A stretch of 64,000 bases of DNA, taken from the NCBI RefSeq assembly GCF_030908245.1, contig NZ_JAVFJJ010000002.1, forward strand, positions 62,001 to 126,000, read 5' to 3'. Position 1 is the first letter of the stretch; every line of letters starts with the position of its first letter. Of the stretch, positions 16,036 to 23,622 are shown piece after piece. The notes under the pieces were generated by a model. It made no database searches, had not been told where the DNA came from, and was given only the letters and a program-made list of their open reading frames with translations. Source of the DNA: Sinomonas sp. ASV322. Lineage in GTDB: Bacteria; Actinomycetota; Actinomycetes; Actinomycetales; Micrococcaceae. The translations under genes and the position numbers were made by a program.

Positions 16036-16719
16036 ATGGATGTTGAGGCCCTGCGTCTACGCCTCTACAGGCAGCTTGCGGAGGAAGGCCGAGTCGCCGC
16101 GAGCCATCAGATTGCCGCGGAACTCGGCGTCACCGACGAGGAAGCCGATCAGGCATTTCGCGAGCTGGCCCGTGCGCGTCACATCGTGCCGGACCACAAC
16201 GGCTTTATCGAATTGGCCCACCCGTTCGCCACTCGCGACTTCGGATTCTCGGTCAAAGGCGTCCACACGCTGTGGTGGGGTGGGTGTGCGTGGGATTCTT
16301 TCGCCATTCCGCACTTGGTCGATGACGGCTCACCTGCGCTCGTCGCGACGACCTGTCCGGCGTGCGGCACAGCGCACGCGTGGAACGTCAACCGCGACCA
16401 CGCCCCCGCGGGAGGCCAAGTGGCGCATTTTCTCGTGCCCATGGCCCATGTGTGGGACAACGTCATCCACACGTGTGAGAACCAGCGCATCTTCTGCAGC
16501 GAAGACTGCGTCGATGACTGGGTGAGGGCGTTCGGGCACACGAAGGGTGCCGTGTTCAGCCTTGAAACCCTGTGGAAGCTCGCTTCGAAGTGGTACTCGG
16601 GTCGCCTTGAGCGCGGCTATCGGCGCCGGGAGCCAGCCGAGGCCGCCGCCTACTTCCGCGGCGTCGGGCTCACGGGCGAGTTCTGGGGCAATGGGTCCCT
16701 GGTTCTCGAGGAGAACTAG
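16036..16719 (+). CDS. Alkylmercury lyase (MerB)-like protein
   Basis: A 227-residue protein with an N-terminal winged-helix-like part (residues 5-60) and a MerB-like core. Cys84, Asp87 and Cys147 match the order and exact spacing of the MerB catalytic trio Cys96/Asp99/Cys159 (63 residues between the cysteines in both). Extra cysteines in CPAC (107-110) and at 154 and 158 are not part of that trio. Start ATG at 16036 follows AAGGAG. No mercuric reductase or MerR-type gene is present, so it may be a general organometal lyase or a metal-binding relative. The 15780-16035 gap upstream shows nothing else recognisable. Confidence 0.75.
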   Translation: MDVEALRLRLYRQLAEEGRVAASHQIAAELGVTDEEADQAFRELARARHIVPDHNGFIELAHPFATRDFGFSVKGVHTLWWGGCAWDSFAIPHLVDDGSPALVATTCPACGTAHAWNVNRDHAPAGGQVAHFLVPMAHVWDNVIHTCENQRIFCSEDCVDDWVRAFGHTKGAVFSLETLWKLASKWYSGRLERGYRRREPAEAAAYFRGVGLTGEFWGNGSLVLEEN

Positions 16720-16732
16720 CCGCCCCCGCGGA

Positions 16733-18325
16733 TCAGGCGACGACTTGGATATAGCCCATCATGCCGTTGTCTTCATGGGCGGCGATGTGGCAGTGGAACA
16801 TCCACTTGCCGGGGTAATCGGCAAACGCCTGGCGGATGACAACCTTGCCGGGGACGCCGTTGACGGCGTGAGGAACGACGACGGTGTCCAGGCGGTGCGG
16901 GAATGCCGGGGCCGTTCCGTTGACGCTCATGACCTGGAAGGCGTTGGTGTGCATGTGGAAGGGATGATCCTCGCCGGCGGAGTTCAGGATCGTCCATTCC
17001 TCCACAGTGCCGAGCTTGGCGGCGAGGCCGAAGGTGGACTGGTCCATGCTGAACTGGCGGCCGTTGATATAGAAGGCCGTGCCGCTCGCGTCCTCCGAGA
17101 GGGCGAGGGTGCGGTGCTGCGCAACGGCTGACGACGTGAGGTCGCCCGGGGCACCGGCCAGCGCCGCGCCGGCGGGGAGCGGAGCCGCGGCCGCGGAGGT
17201 TCCCGAGACGTCGACCTTCATGAGCTCGGCGTCCGGGTAGGAGTCGCCCTGGGGCCCGTTGCTGTACGCGAGGGTGCGCAGCGCCGTCGTCCCCTTGGCG
17301 GCTCCCGCGGTGACAAGGACGTCGAAGCGCTTGCCCGGGGGCACGAGCAGCTCGGCCGCCTCGGCCGCGGCTGGGTACTCGTTGCCGTCCTCGGCGAGGA
17401 CGGTGAAGCGGTAGCCGTCGAGCTGAAGGCGGTAGAAGATGTCCGCGCCGACGTTGGCGAACCGCCACAGCTGGGTCTCGCCGGGTCGCATGGACAGGAC
17501 GGGCTTGAGCTGGCCATTGACGAGCCGGACCGTGTCCGCGTTCGAATCGATCGAGGTCGCGGTGGTGTTCTGCACGATCTTGCCTGCCGTGTCGATCTGG
17601 ACGTCCTTGAGCACGATCGTGTGCACCGGGATGTCGCGAAGCGCGGCGGGCAGCGAAGCCCGGCTGTCGCCGACGATGAGCGCGCCGGAGAGCCCCGCGA
17701 AGATCTGGTTTTCGACGTCGCCCGGGCTGAAGGACGACGAGGGCATCGAGGCCATATGCCCGCCGCTGCCGTTCATCGGCGCGGGGCACGTGGTCCCCAT
17801 GGCGTGGCTGTGGTACCAGAACGTGCCCTGCTGCTGACTCGTGGGGATCTGGAGCCTGTAGGTGTAGGACGCCCCGGGCGGGATGCACACGAAGGGGTTG
17901 TCCGCGCTGCCCTCGGGGGAGGTATGGAGGCCGTGAAAGTGGAGATTGGTCGCTACGGGGAGCCGGTTGTGGAGGGTGATCGATGTCGTCGCGCCCGGCT
18001 GGAGCTGCAGGGTCGGGGCGACGAGCGTGCCGGCGTAGGACTCGCCCCAGACGTCCTTGCCGGAGACCGTGAAGCGGGTCTTGGCCGCGTCGAGGGTGAT
18101 CTCCATCCCGTCAGGGCCGGCGTTGGCGACGGCGGGCTCCGCGAGCGGGGCGCCCGGGGTCATGCCCTGCTCCTGCTGGGCCGTGGTCGGGGTGCTGTGC
18201 GGCGTGGCGACGGCGGCGATGGCCCCCGCGGTGACGAGGCCGGCCGCCGCGGCCGCGGCAAGGGCGATTCGGAGGCGTCGGCTAGCCCGGGGTCGGCGGC
18301 GGGCGAGGGGGGATTCTGCGCGCAT
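16733..18325 (-). CDS. Multicopper oxidase, secreted
   Basis: A 530-residue laccase-like oxidase, probably extracytoplasmic. The ATG at 18325 is preferred (GGAG eight bases upstream), giving an arginine-rich N-terminus followed by a long Ala-rich hydrophobic signal (twin arginines are present, so Tat export is possible). All four copper motifs are visible in order: HFHG, WYHSHAM, HPFHMH and the C-terminal HCHIAAHEDNGMM with the type 1 copper ligands. Divergent from an iron importer, which suggests a role in copper tolerance or ferrous-iron oxidation; this is inference. Confidence 0.92.
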   Translation of the reverse strand: MRAESPLARRRPRASRRLRIALAAAAAAGLVTAGAIAAVATPHSTPTTAQQEQGMTPGAPLAEPAVANAGPDGMEITLDAAKTRFTVSGKDVWGESYAGTLVAPTLQLQPGATTSITLHNRLPVATNLHFHGLHTSPEGSADNPFVCIPPGASYTYRLQIPTSQQQGTFWYHSHAMGTTCPAPMNGSGGHMASMPSSSFSPGDVENQIFAGLSGALIVGDSRASLPAALRDIPVHTIVLKDVQIDTAGKIVQNTTATSIDSNADTVRLVNGQLKPVLSMRPGETQLWRFANVGADIFYRLQLDGYRFTVLAEDGNEYPAAAEAAELLVPPGKRFDVLVTAGAAKGTTALRTLAYSNGPQGDSYPDAELMKVDVSGTSAAAAPLPAGAALAGAPGDLTSSAVAQHRTLALSEDASGTAFYINGRQFSMDQSTFGLAAKLGTVEEWTILNSAGEDHPFHMHTNAFQVMSVNGTAPAFPHRLDTVVVPHAVNGVPGKVVIRQAFADYPGKWMFHCHIAAHEDNGMMGYIQVVA

Positions 18326-18432
18326 GGGGGTGCTCCAAGGCGGTAGGGGGTGCGGCGGGCGGTAAGGGGTGCGGCGGGCAACGCGGACCGAGGCGAACCA
18401 CGTCCACCGCACAGGATAATGCAAGGTTTCTC

Positions 18433-18461
18433 TTACGCAATTCGGTCCCAAAATTACGCAA
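18433..18461. promoter_or_regulatory. Direct repeats between the multicopper oxidase and iron importer
   Basis: TTACGCAA occurs at 18433-18440 and again at 18454-18461, 21 bp apart (two helical turns), in an AT-richer pocket of the divergent intergenic region. This looks like a binding site for an unknown regulator. Confidence 0.45.
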
Positions 18462-18482
18462 GACTTGGATTCGCTAATGCGG

Positions 18483-18501
18483 TGAGCTTAGGCTTCCCTC
18501 A
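18483..18501. promoter_or_regulatory. DtxR/IdeR-like iron box
   Basis: The 19 bp beginning TGAGCTTAGGC and ending CTTCCCTCA match the IdeR/DtxR consensus at about 14 of 19 positions by my hand alignment and keep its outer dyad (TGAG/CTCA). It contains the TAGGCT hexamer that could be the -10 of the downstream gene, so iron-loaded repressor would cover the promoter. Supports iron as the substrate of the following transporter. Confidence 0.6.
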
Positions 18502-18567
18502 GTGCGGCGCCCGCTCCCCCCGGGCGCTCCGTCCCCCTGTTCGCCCCCTTCCCCCAGGAGGCCCTCC

Positions 18568-19653
18568 GTGGTTGTCCCCATCCTTCGACCGCGCCGTCGA
18601 GCCGTTGCCGTGCTCGGCGCCGCGATCGCTGCCCTCTCGCTCGCCGCGTGCAGCACTCAGGCGCCGTCGTCCGCTCAATCGAACCCGCCGTCGTCGTCCA
18701 CGCCCAAGCCCTCGATCGCGGGACAGTCGATCACGCTCTACAGCGGCCAGCATGAGCAGACCGTGAGCGCCCTCGTCGCGGATTTCGAGAAGCAGACCGG
18801 CGTGAAGGTCAACGTGCGCTCGGGCGACGAGGCAGAGCTCGCGAACCAGATCCTCCAGGAAGGTGCCGCGACTCCGGCGGACGTCTACTTCGCGGAGAAT
18901 CCGCCGGCGCTGACGACGCTTGAGAACAAGGGCCTTCTGGCCAAGGTCGATTCGGGCTCCCTTTCAGCTGTCCCCGCCGGTGACAGCTCGGCGAAGGGCG
19001 ACTGGGTCGGCGTCTCCGCGCGTCAGGCCCTGTTCGTGTACAACACGGACAAGGTGAGCGCGGCACAGGCCCCGACGTCGGTCAAGGACCTCTCGGGCTC
19101 GGCATGGAAGGGCCGTCTCGGGCTCGCCCCGAGCGAGACCGATTTCACCCCGATCGTGACACGGGTGATCAAGGAGCTCGGCTCCGACGGCGCCAAGGCA
19201 TGGCTCGACGGGCTCAAGGCCAACGGCAAGGTCTACGACAACAACGAGGACCTGGTTGCCGCGGTGAACCGCGGCGAGGTCGCCGGCGGTGTGGTCGACA
19301 GCTACTACTGGTACCGACTGCGCGACGAGCAGGGGGCTTCCGGCATTCACAGCGCGCTCGGCTACTTCAAAACCTCGGACCCGGGTGCCCTCGTGGATGT
19401 CTCGGGCGCGGCGGTACTGGCGTCGAGCAAGCACCAGGACGCCGCACAGGCATTCCTCGCCTACCTGGTGAGCAAGCCAGCCCAGCAGATCATCGCCACG
19501 TCGACGAGCTACGAGTACCCGCTGCTCGACGGCGTTCAGGACACCCGCATCGCCAAGGCACTCAAGGATGCCGGGCCCGTGGTGCCGGCCGCCGATCTCG
19601 GGGACGGCACGGAAGCCATCCAGCTGATGCAGAGCGTCGGCCTGCTCTCGTGA
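18568..19653 (+). CDS. Iron(III) ABC transporter substrate-binding lipoprotein
   Basis: A 361-residue FbpA/FutA-type receptor. The GTG at 18568 follows AGGAGG with six bases between. The signal peptide ends in a lipobox LAAC. The mature protein opens with ITLYSGQHEQTV, the hallmark of ferric-binding proteins, and carries the tyrosine cluster SYYWYRLRDEQ where this family binds iron. An iron-box-like site lies upstream at 18483. Its stop overlaps the permease start by 4 bp (GTGA). Confidence 0.88.
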   Translation: MVVPILRPRRRAVAVLGAAIAALSLAACSTQAPSSAQSNPPSSSTPKPSIAGQSITLYSGQHEQTVSALVADFEKQTGVKVNVRSGDEAELANQILQEGAATPADVYFAENPPALTTLENKGLLAKVDSGSLSAVPAGDSSAKGDWVGVSARQALFVYNTDKVSAAQAPTSVKDLSGSAWKGRLGLAPSETDFTPIVTRVIKELGSDGAKAWLDGLKANGKVYDNNEDLVAAVNRGEVAGGVVDSYYWYRLRDEQGASGIHSALGYFKTSDPGALVDVSGAAVLASSKHQDAAQAFLAYLVSKPAQQIIATSTSYEYPLLDGVQDTRIAKALKDAGPVVPAADLGDGTEAIQLMQSVGLLS

Positions 19654-21251
19654 GCCCACCGCGCCTCCTGCTGGAGCGGGGCCTGCTGCCGGGGATCCGG
19701 TGGCAGGCCCTTCGGGCGTTTCTGGCCCGGTCGGTGCTGCCGCTCACGGCGGGACTCGTCGCCGTCGTCGTCGCCTGCCCGCTCGTCTTCGTGGCCCTGC
19801 AGTCCGCGCAATCCGGATGGGGGCCCGCACAGCGGCTGCTGGGCCGACCCTTGATGGCCACGCTGCTGTGGAACACCGTCACCCTCGCCGCCGCGGTCAC
19901 CGTGATCACCCTCGTGGTCGGATTCTCCGCGGCCTGGCTCGTGGAGCGCACAAGCCTTCCCGGGCGGCGGGCATGGACGGTGCTCTTGGCCATGCCCCTG
20001 GCCGTGCCGGAGTTCGTGCACGGCTACTGCTGGGTCTCCCTCTTCCCCTCCGTACAGGGCCTGTGGGGCGCGGTGCTCGTGGAGTCCTCCTCGCTGTACC
20101 CGCTGGTGTTCCTGCCGGTCGCGGCCGTGCTGCGGCGCACCGACGCGTCAGCAGAAGAGGCGGCGGCCAGCCTGGGCCGAGGCCCCTGGTCGACGCTCTG
20201 GCGGGTGACCTTGCCGATGACCCGGCCCGCCCTCGCGGGCGGAGCGCTGCTCGTCTCGCTCTACCTGCTCGGCGAGTATGGCGCGTTCGCGATGCTGCGC
20301 TTCACGACGTTCGCCACCGCCATCTACACCCAGTTCAACACCGCATTCGACACTGCCTCCGCCGGGATGCTCACGATCGTCCTCGTCGCGCTCGCACTGC
20401 TGGTCCTGCTGCTCGAGAGCCAAGTGGCCAAGCGCCGCCGCGTGGTCCGCGAGGGAGCCACCGCACGGCCCGCCTCCCCCGTCCCGCTCGGCCGGGCCGC
20501 CCTGCCCGCCGTGGTGTGGCTGTCCGCCATCGTGGCGGTCACCCTGGGCGTGCCGGTCTACGCGCTCGCCTACTGGCTCGTGCGGGGCAGCTCCACCACG
20601 CTGCCCTCTGCCTCGCTCTGGGGGCTCACCGCCTCCACCCTCGGCTACGCCCTCGCCGCGGCCGCGGTGGCCACTGCGGCGGCCGTCCCCGTTGCCCTGT
20701 ACGCGTGGCGCCGGGACACCGGCCTTGCCCGTGGCATCGAGCGCGCCGCGTACCTCACCCGGGCCCTGCCCGGCATCGCGGTGGCACTCGCGCTGGTCTT
20801 CTTCGCCATCCGCTGGGCCCAGCCCCTGTACCAGCAGCCGCCCATGCTCGTCGTCGCGTATGTCGTACTGTTCTTCTCGCTCGCCCTCACGGCGGTCCGG
20901 TCGTCCCTCTCCCATGTCCCCCATAGCGCGGAAGAAGCGGCCCAGTCCTTGGGCAAGGGTCCGTTCGCCGTCCTGACGCGGGTCACCCTGCCGTTGGTCC
21001 TGCCGGGACTGGGAGCTGCATTCACGATGGTCGCCCTGACGGCGAGCACTGAGCTCACCGCCACGCTCCTGCTCAGGCCCACCGGCGCAGGGACCCTGGC
21101 CACCCAGTTCTGGACCTACACGACGAATCTGGCCTGGGGAGCGGCCGCCCCGTACGCCGCGGTGATGACCGCACTGTCCATCCCCGCGGTTCTTCTCCTG
21201 ACCGCCCGCACGCTGAACCCTGCGGGCGGGGCCAGAGGCGCCGCCCGATGA
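19650..21251 (+). CDS. Iron(III) ABC transporter permease, FbpB/SfuB type
   Basis: A 533-residue double-length permease with about twelve membrane segments in two homologous halves, as usual for this family. GTG start at 19650 overlaps the receptor stop. Each half carries the cytoplasmic EAA-type loop that docks the ATPase: EEAAASLGRGPWSTLWRVTL (around residue 170) and EEAAQSLGKGPFAVLTRVTL (around residue 430). The ATPase gene expected next is not there; only a 51-codon reading frame overlaps the stop. An ATPase encoded elsewhere is the simplest explanation. Confidence 0.9.
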   Translation: MSPPRLLLERGLLPGIRWQALRAFLARSVLPLTAGLVAVVVACPLVFVALQSAQSGWGPAQRLLGRPLMATLLWNTVTLAAAVTVITLVVGFSAAWLVERTSLPGRRAWTVLLAMPLAVPEFVHGYCWVSLFPSVQGLWGAVLVESSSLYPLVFLPVAAVLRRTDASAEEAAASLGRGPWSTLWRVTLPMTRPALAGGALLVSLYLLGEYGAFAMLRFTTFATAIYTQFNTAFDTASAGMLTIVLVALALLVLLLESQVAKRRRVVREGATARPASPVPLGRAALPAVVWLSAIVAVTLGVPVYALAYWLVRGSSTTLPSASLWGLTASTLGYALAAAAVATAAAVPVALYAWRRDTGLARGIERAAYLTRALPGIAVALALVFFAIRWAQPLYQQPPMLVVAYVVLFFSLALTAVRSSLSHVPHSAEEAAQSLGKGPFAVLTRVTLPLVLPGLGAAFTMVALTASTELTATLLLRPTGAGTLATQFWTYTTNLAWGAAAPYAAVMTALSIPAVLLLTARTLNPAGGARGAAR

Positions 21252-21403
21252 GCGCGACCCGGGTGCGTGGCGAAACAGCAAGGAAGGAGTGCGCCATTTC
21301 CCCCTCCCATAGCCGCACTCCCGTACGGGGCAGGCCCGGAGATCACCGAACTTGGCGAGAGATGCGCGCCCAGCTCTACGTCGGGGTCACCAGGCCCGCC
21401 TGA
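21248..21403 (+). pseudogene. Coupled 51-codon frame in the place of the iron ATPase, possible remnant
   Basis: The ATG overlaps the permease stop (ATGA), exactly where an FbpC-type ATPase would begin. The first residues (MSATRVRGETARK) vaguely resemble an ATPase N-terminus, but no Walker motif follows. This could be the scar of an internally deleted ATPase gene or simply chance. No other feature is visible in the 21252-21426 gap. Confidence 0.25.
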
Positions 21404-21426
21404 GGCCGCAGGTCGGTGCGGCGTCC

Positions 21427-22155
21427 TCAGCCCGCGGCCGGGAGACCCTCAGCGGTGCGATAGGCGGCGATGAGCGATGGAGCGTCGCCGCGCCACGGGG
21501 CGCCGTGACCGGGGATCACCCAGTCGACGTCCAAGCCGGCCAGCCTCTCGATCGACGCCGACGATCCCGCCTGGTCATCGGTGAACGGCGCGGGCTGCGG
21601 ACCGTCGACGCCGGTCAGCACGTGGCGGGTCGTGAGCTCGTCGCCGACGAAAACCGCGCGAACCGCCGGAACGTGGATCGCGATGCTTCCCGGCGAGTGG
21701 CCGGGCATCGCGAGGACCCGCGGCGAGCCCGGCAGAGGCAGGACGTCGCCGTCGTGGACCGGGACGACTTCCCGCAGCGGATGGGTGCGGAGCCCACCCT
21801 TGGTGATCGCGTAGGCGAAGAACTGGATCACTGGGCCGATCCGCCGGGGGTCCTTCGGCGTGGCCGGCGGCTTGGCGCCCTTGGCGCGGTCGGCATCCTC
21901 CGCGCCGACATAGACCGGGATGCCGAGCTCGCTCCGCAGACGCTCGGCAAAGCCGATGTGGTCGGTGTCGCCGTGAGTCAGCACGACGCCCTTGATGTCG
22001 GAGATCGGACGCCCGAGCTCGTGCAGCTCGCGCTCGAGGTCACGGTAGTGCCCGGGGAGGCCGGCGTCGACGAGGGTGATGCCTTCGTCGGCGACGATGA
22101 GGTGGGCAGCGATGATGTCGTTGCCGATGCGGCGAAGTTGCGGCGCAAGTTCCAT
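21427..22155 (-). CDS. MBL-fold metallo-hydrolase
   Basis: A 242-residue beta-lactamase-fold hydrolase of the glyoxalase II-like kind. It shows the metal-binding THGDTDHIG motif, the later GHSPGSI histidine and the C-terminal IPGHGAPW. No signal peptide. The ATG at 22155 lies seven bases after TATCGT, suggesting a leaderless transcript. Divergent from a TetR regulator with only 37 bp between, so it is probably that regulator's target. The substrate is unknown. Confidence 0.87.
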   Translation of the reverse strand: MELAPQLRRIGNDIIAAHLIVADEGITLVDAGLPGHYRDLERELHELGRPISDIKGVVLTHGDTDHIGFAERLRSELGIPVYVGAEDADRAKGAKPPATPKDPRRIGPVIQFFAYAITKGGLRTHPLREVVPVHDGDVLPLPGSPRVLAMPGHSPGSIAIHVPAVRAVFVGDELTTRHVLTGVDGPQPAPFTDDQAGSSASIERLAGLDVDWVIPGHGAPWRGDAPSLIAAYRTAEGLPAAG

Positions 22156-22157
22156 GA

Positions 22158-22174
22158 AGGCTACGATAATTAGC
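22158..22174. promoter_or_regulatory. Probable TetR operator between divergent genes
   Basis: GGCTA and TAGCC flank a 7-bp AT-rich centre (CGATAAT), overlapping the probable -10 of the MBL gene. Position and symmetry suggest binding by the adjacent TetR protein. Confidence 0.45.
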
Positions 22175-22192
22175 CATCAGAGGGAGGTCAAG

Positions 22193-22747
22193 ATGCCCGC
22201 TCGAGAGAAAACCACCCACGAGGCGATCGTCGCGGCCGGACGCGAGCTCGCCGAGCGGCACGGGATCGGCGGTCTCACGATGCAGGCCGTCGCCGAGCGC
22301 GTCGGAGTGCGGGCGCCGTCGCTCTACAAACGTGTGCGCAACCGAGACGAGCTTGTCGACCTTGTGGTCGGGGCGACCATCGATGACCTGACCGAAGCCC
22401 TGCGGGACGCGACCGACGGCATCGACGACCCGCGCGAGCAGCTCAGGTCCCTCGGGAACGCGCTGCGCGTCTTCGGGCAAGGACGCCCGAAGAGCTACGA
22501 GCTGATCTTCGGCCTCGCGCGGGAGGCCAGCGACTCGACCCGCGAGGCGCGCGAACGCGCGGTCGCCCCGTTGCTCTCGGCGTGCGCGGCCCTCGTCGGC
22601 GCCGAGCAGGCGCTGGATGCGGCCCGTCTCGTCACCGCGTGGGCCAACGGATTTATCTCGATGGAGCTGACCGGATCGTTCCAGATGGGCGGTGACGTCG
22701 ACCGCGCGTGGGCGTGGGCACTCGAACGGATCGTCGGCGCACTCTGA
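22193..22747 (+). CDS. TetR/AcrR-family transcriptional regulator
   Basis: A 184-residue regulator. The N-terminal helix-turn-helix spans roughly residues 10-55 (AVAERVGVRAPSLYKRVRNR). The C-terminal part, with WANGFISMELTGSF, is of the TetR C-terminal type often called WHG. Start ATG at 22193 follows GAGGGAGG. It probably represses itself and the MBL hydrolase across the short shared promoter region. Confidence 0.88.
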   Translation: MPAREKTTHEAIVAAGRELAERHGIGGLTMQAVAERVGVRAPSLYKRVRNRDELVDLVVGATIDDLTEALRDATDGIDDPREQLRSLGNALRVFGQGRPKSYELIFGLAREASDSTREARERAVAPLLSACAALVGAEQALDAARLVTAWANGFISMELTGSFQMGGDVDRAWAWALERIVGAL

Positions 22748-22787
22748 CCGGGATAGGCCCTGCGCTGCCGCGAGACCGCGGTGACGC

Positions 22788-23258
22788 TCATCCTTCGGCG
22801 AGCAACGCCGTCGTCCGATAGGGGATCACCGTGCGGAGGATCATGCGCGTCGACGTGCGCGTGATCCCCGGGCAGAGGCGGATCTCCTCCGAGACCCGGT
22901 AGAGGTCGTCGGGGCTCGTCGCGACCACGCGGATCAGCAGGTCGGTATCGCCGGCCGGGGCGAGGCACTCGAGCACCTCGGGGATCCTCCCCAGGGCCGC
23001 GATGGCGCCGTCGATCTGGCTCTGGTCGAGCTCCGCCGCAACCTCCGCGGACACGCCGCGCCCGAGGGCGGCCGCGTCGACCCGCACGCTGTGAGGCCGC
23101 AGTGCACCGTTCGAGGTCATGCGCTCGAGGCGAGACTGGACCGTCCCGCGTGCGAGGCCCAGCTTCTGCGCCAACACCATGATCGGCAGGCGCGGGTCTT
23201 CGTCGAGCGCCAGGAGGATGCGCCGATCGGTCGGGTCGAGCTGCTGCAATCTGATCAC
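22788..23258 (-). CDS. Lrp/AsnC-family transcriptional regulator
   Basis: A 156-residue feast/famine regulator: an N-terminal winged helix (LDPTDRRILLALDEDPRLPI, LAQKLGLARGTVQSRLERM) and a C-terminal RAM domain with GDTDLLIRVVATSPDDLYRV. It probably responds to an amino acid. No target gene is adjacent; the next gene downstream on the map is convergent TetR. Confidence 0.88.
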   Translation of the reverse strand: MIRLQQLDPTDRRILLALDEDPRLPIMVLAQKLGLARGTVQSRLERMTSNGALRPHSVRVDAAALGRGVSAEVAAELDQSQIDGAIAALGRIPEVLECLAPAGDTDLLIRVVATSPDDLYRVSEEIRLCPGITRTSTRMILRTVIPYRTTALLAEG

Positions 23259-23448
23259 TTCTCCGGCAAGGCATCGCTGATGATTGGTCAGATCGACCAG
23301 TCTACGCCGCAGCTATTGCGTGGAATGCCTGTGAATTGCTGAAATGTTGGCAATTCTCCCGACGGCCCACCGGCCCGAGGGCCAGGCTACGGAATCCGAG
23401 GCACACCACCCGCGGAGGCCGGACACGGGGCACCCACCGGCCCCGCCT

Positions 23449-23474
23449 TCTTGTTCACATATTCTTGTTCACAC
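23449..23474. repeat. Short direct repeat TTCTTGTTCACA x2
   Basis: Two 12-bp copies separated by TA, just before the terminator at 23480. They lie in the 364-bp gap 23259-23622 that marks the border of the lower-GC module downstream. I see no tRNA or attachment site here; the rest of the gap holds only the terminator. Confidence 0.6.
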
Positions 23475-23479
23475 TTGCC

Positions 23480-23524
23480 GAAAGCCCCTAGCCCGGCCCG
23501 CGCAGCGCTGGACTAGGGGCTTTC
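23480..23524. terminator. Strong hairpin at the border of the HEPN-ATPase module
   Basis: GAAAGCCCCTAG (23480-23491) and CTAGGGGCTTTC (23513-23524) give a perfect 12-bp stem with a 21-nt GC-rich loop. A/T bases on both ends allow use in either direction. It lies 98 bp past the stop of the ATPase gene and probably terminates that operon. Confidence 0.65.
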
Positions 23525-23622
23525 GCTGCACGGTCGCGACCTGCCCGACCGATGCGACCTCCTCAGCTTCACAGGAACTGGCCACCATAGAGCCGGCATT
23601 TCCGGCATCCTGGGTGAAGTCG

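Noticed and set aside
23259-23622. tRNA gene or attachment site marking the island
   Set aside because: I looked for a T-loop (GGTTC-A-ATCC) and CCA end next to the terminator and found none; no duplicated end was visible on the other side of the module.
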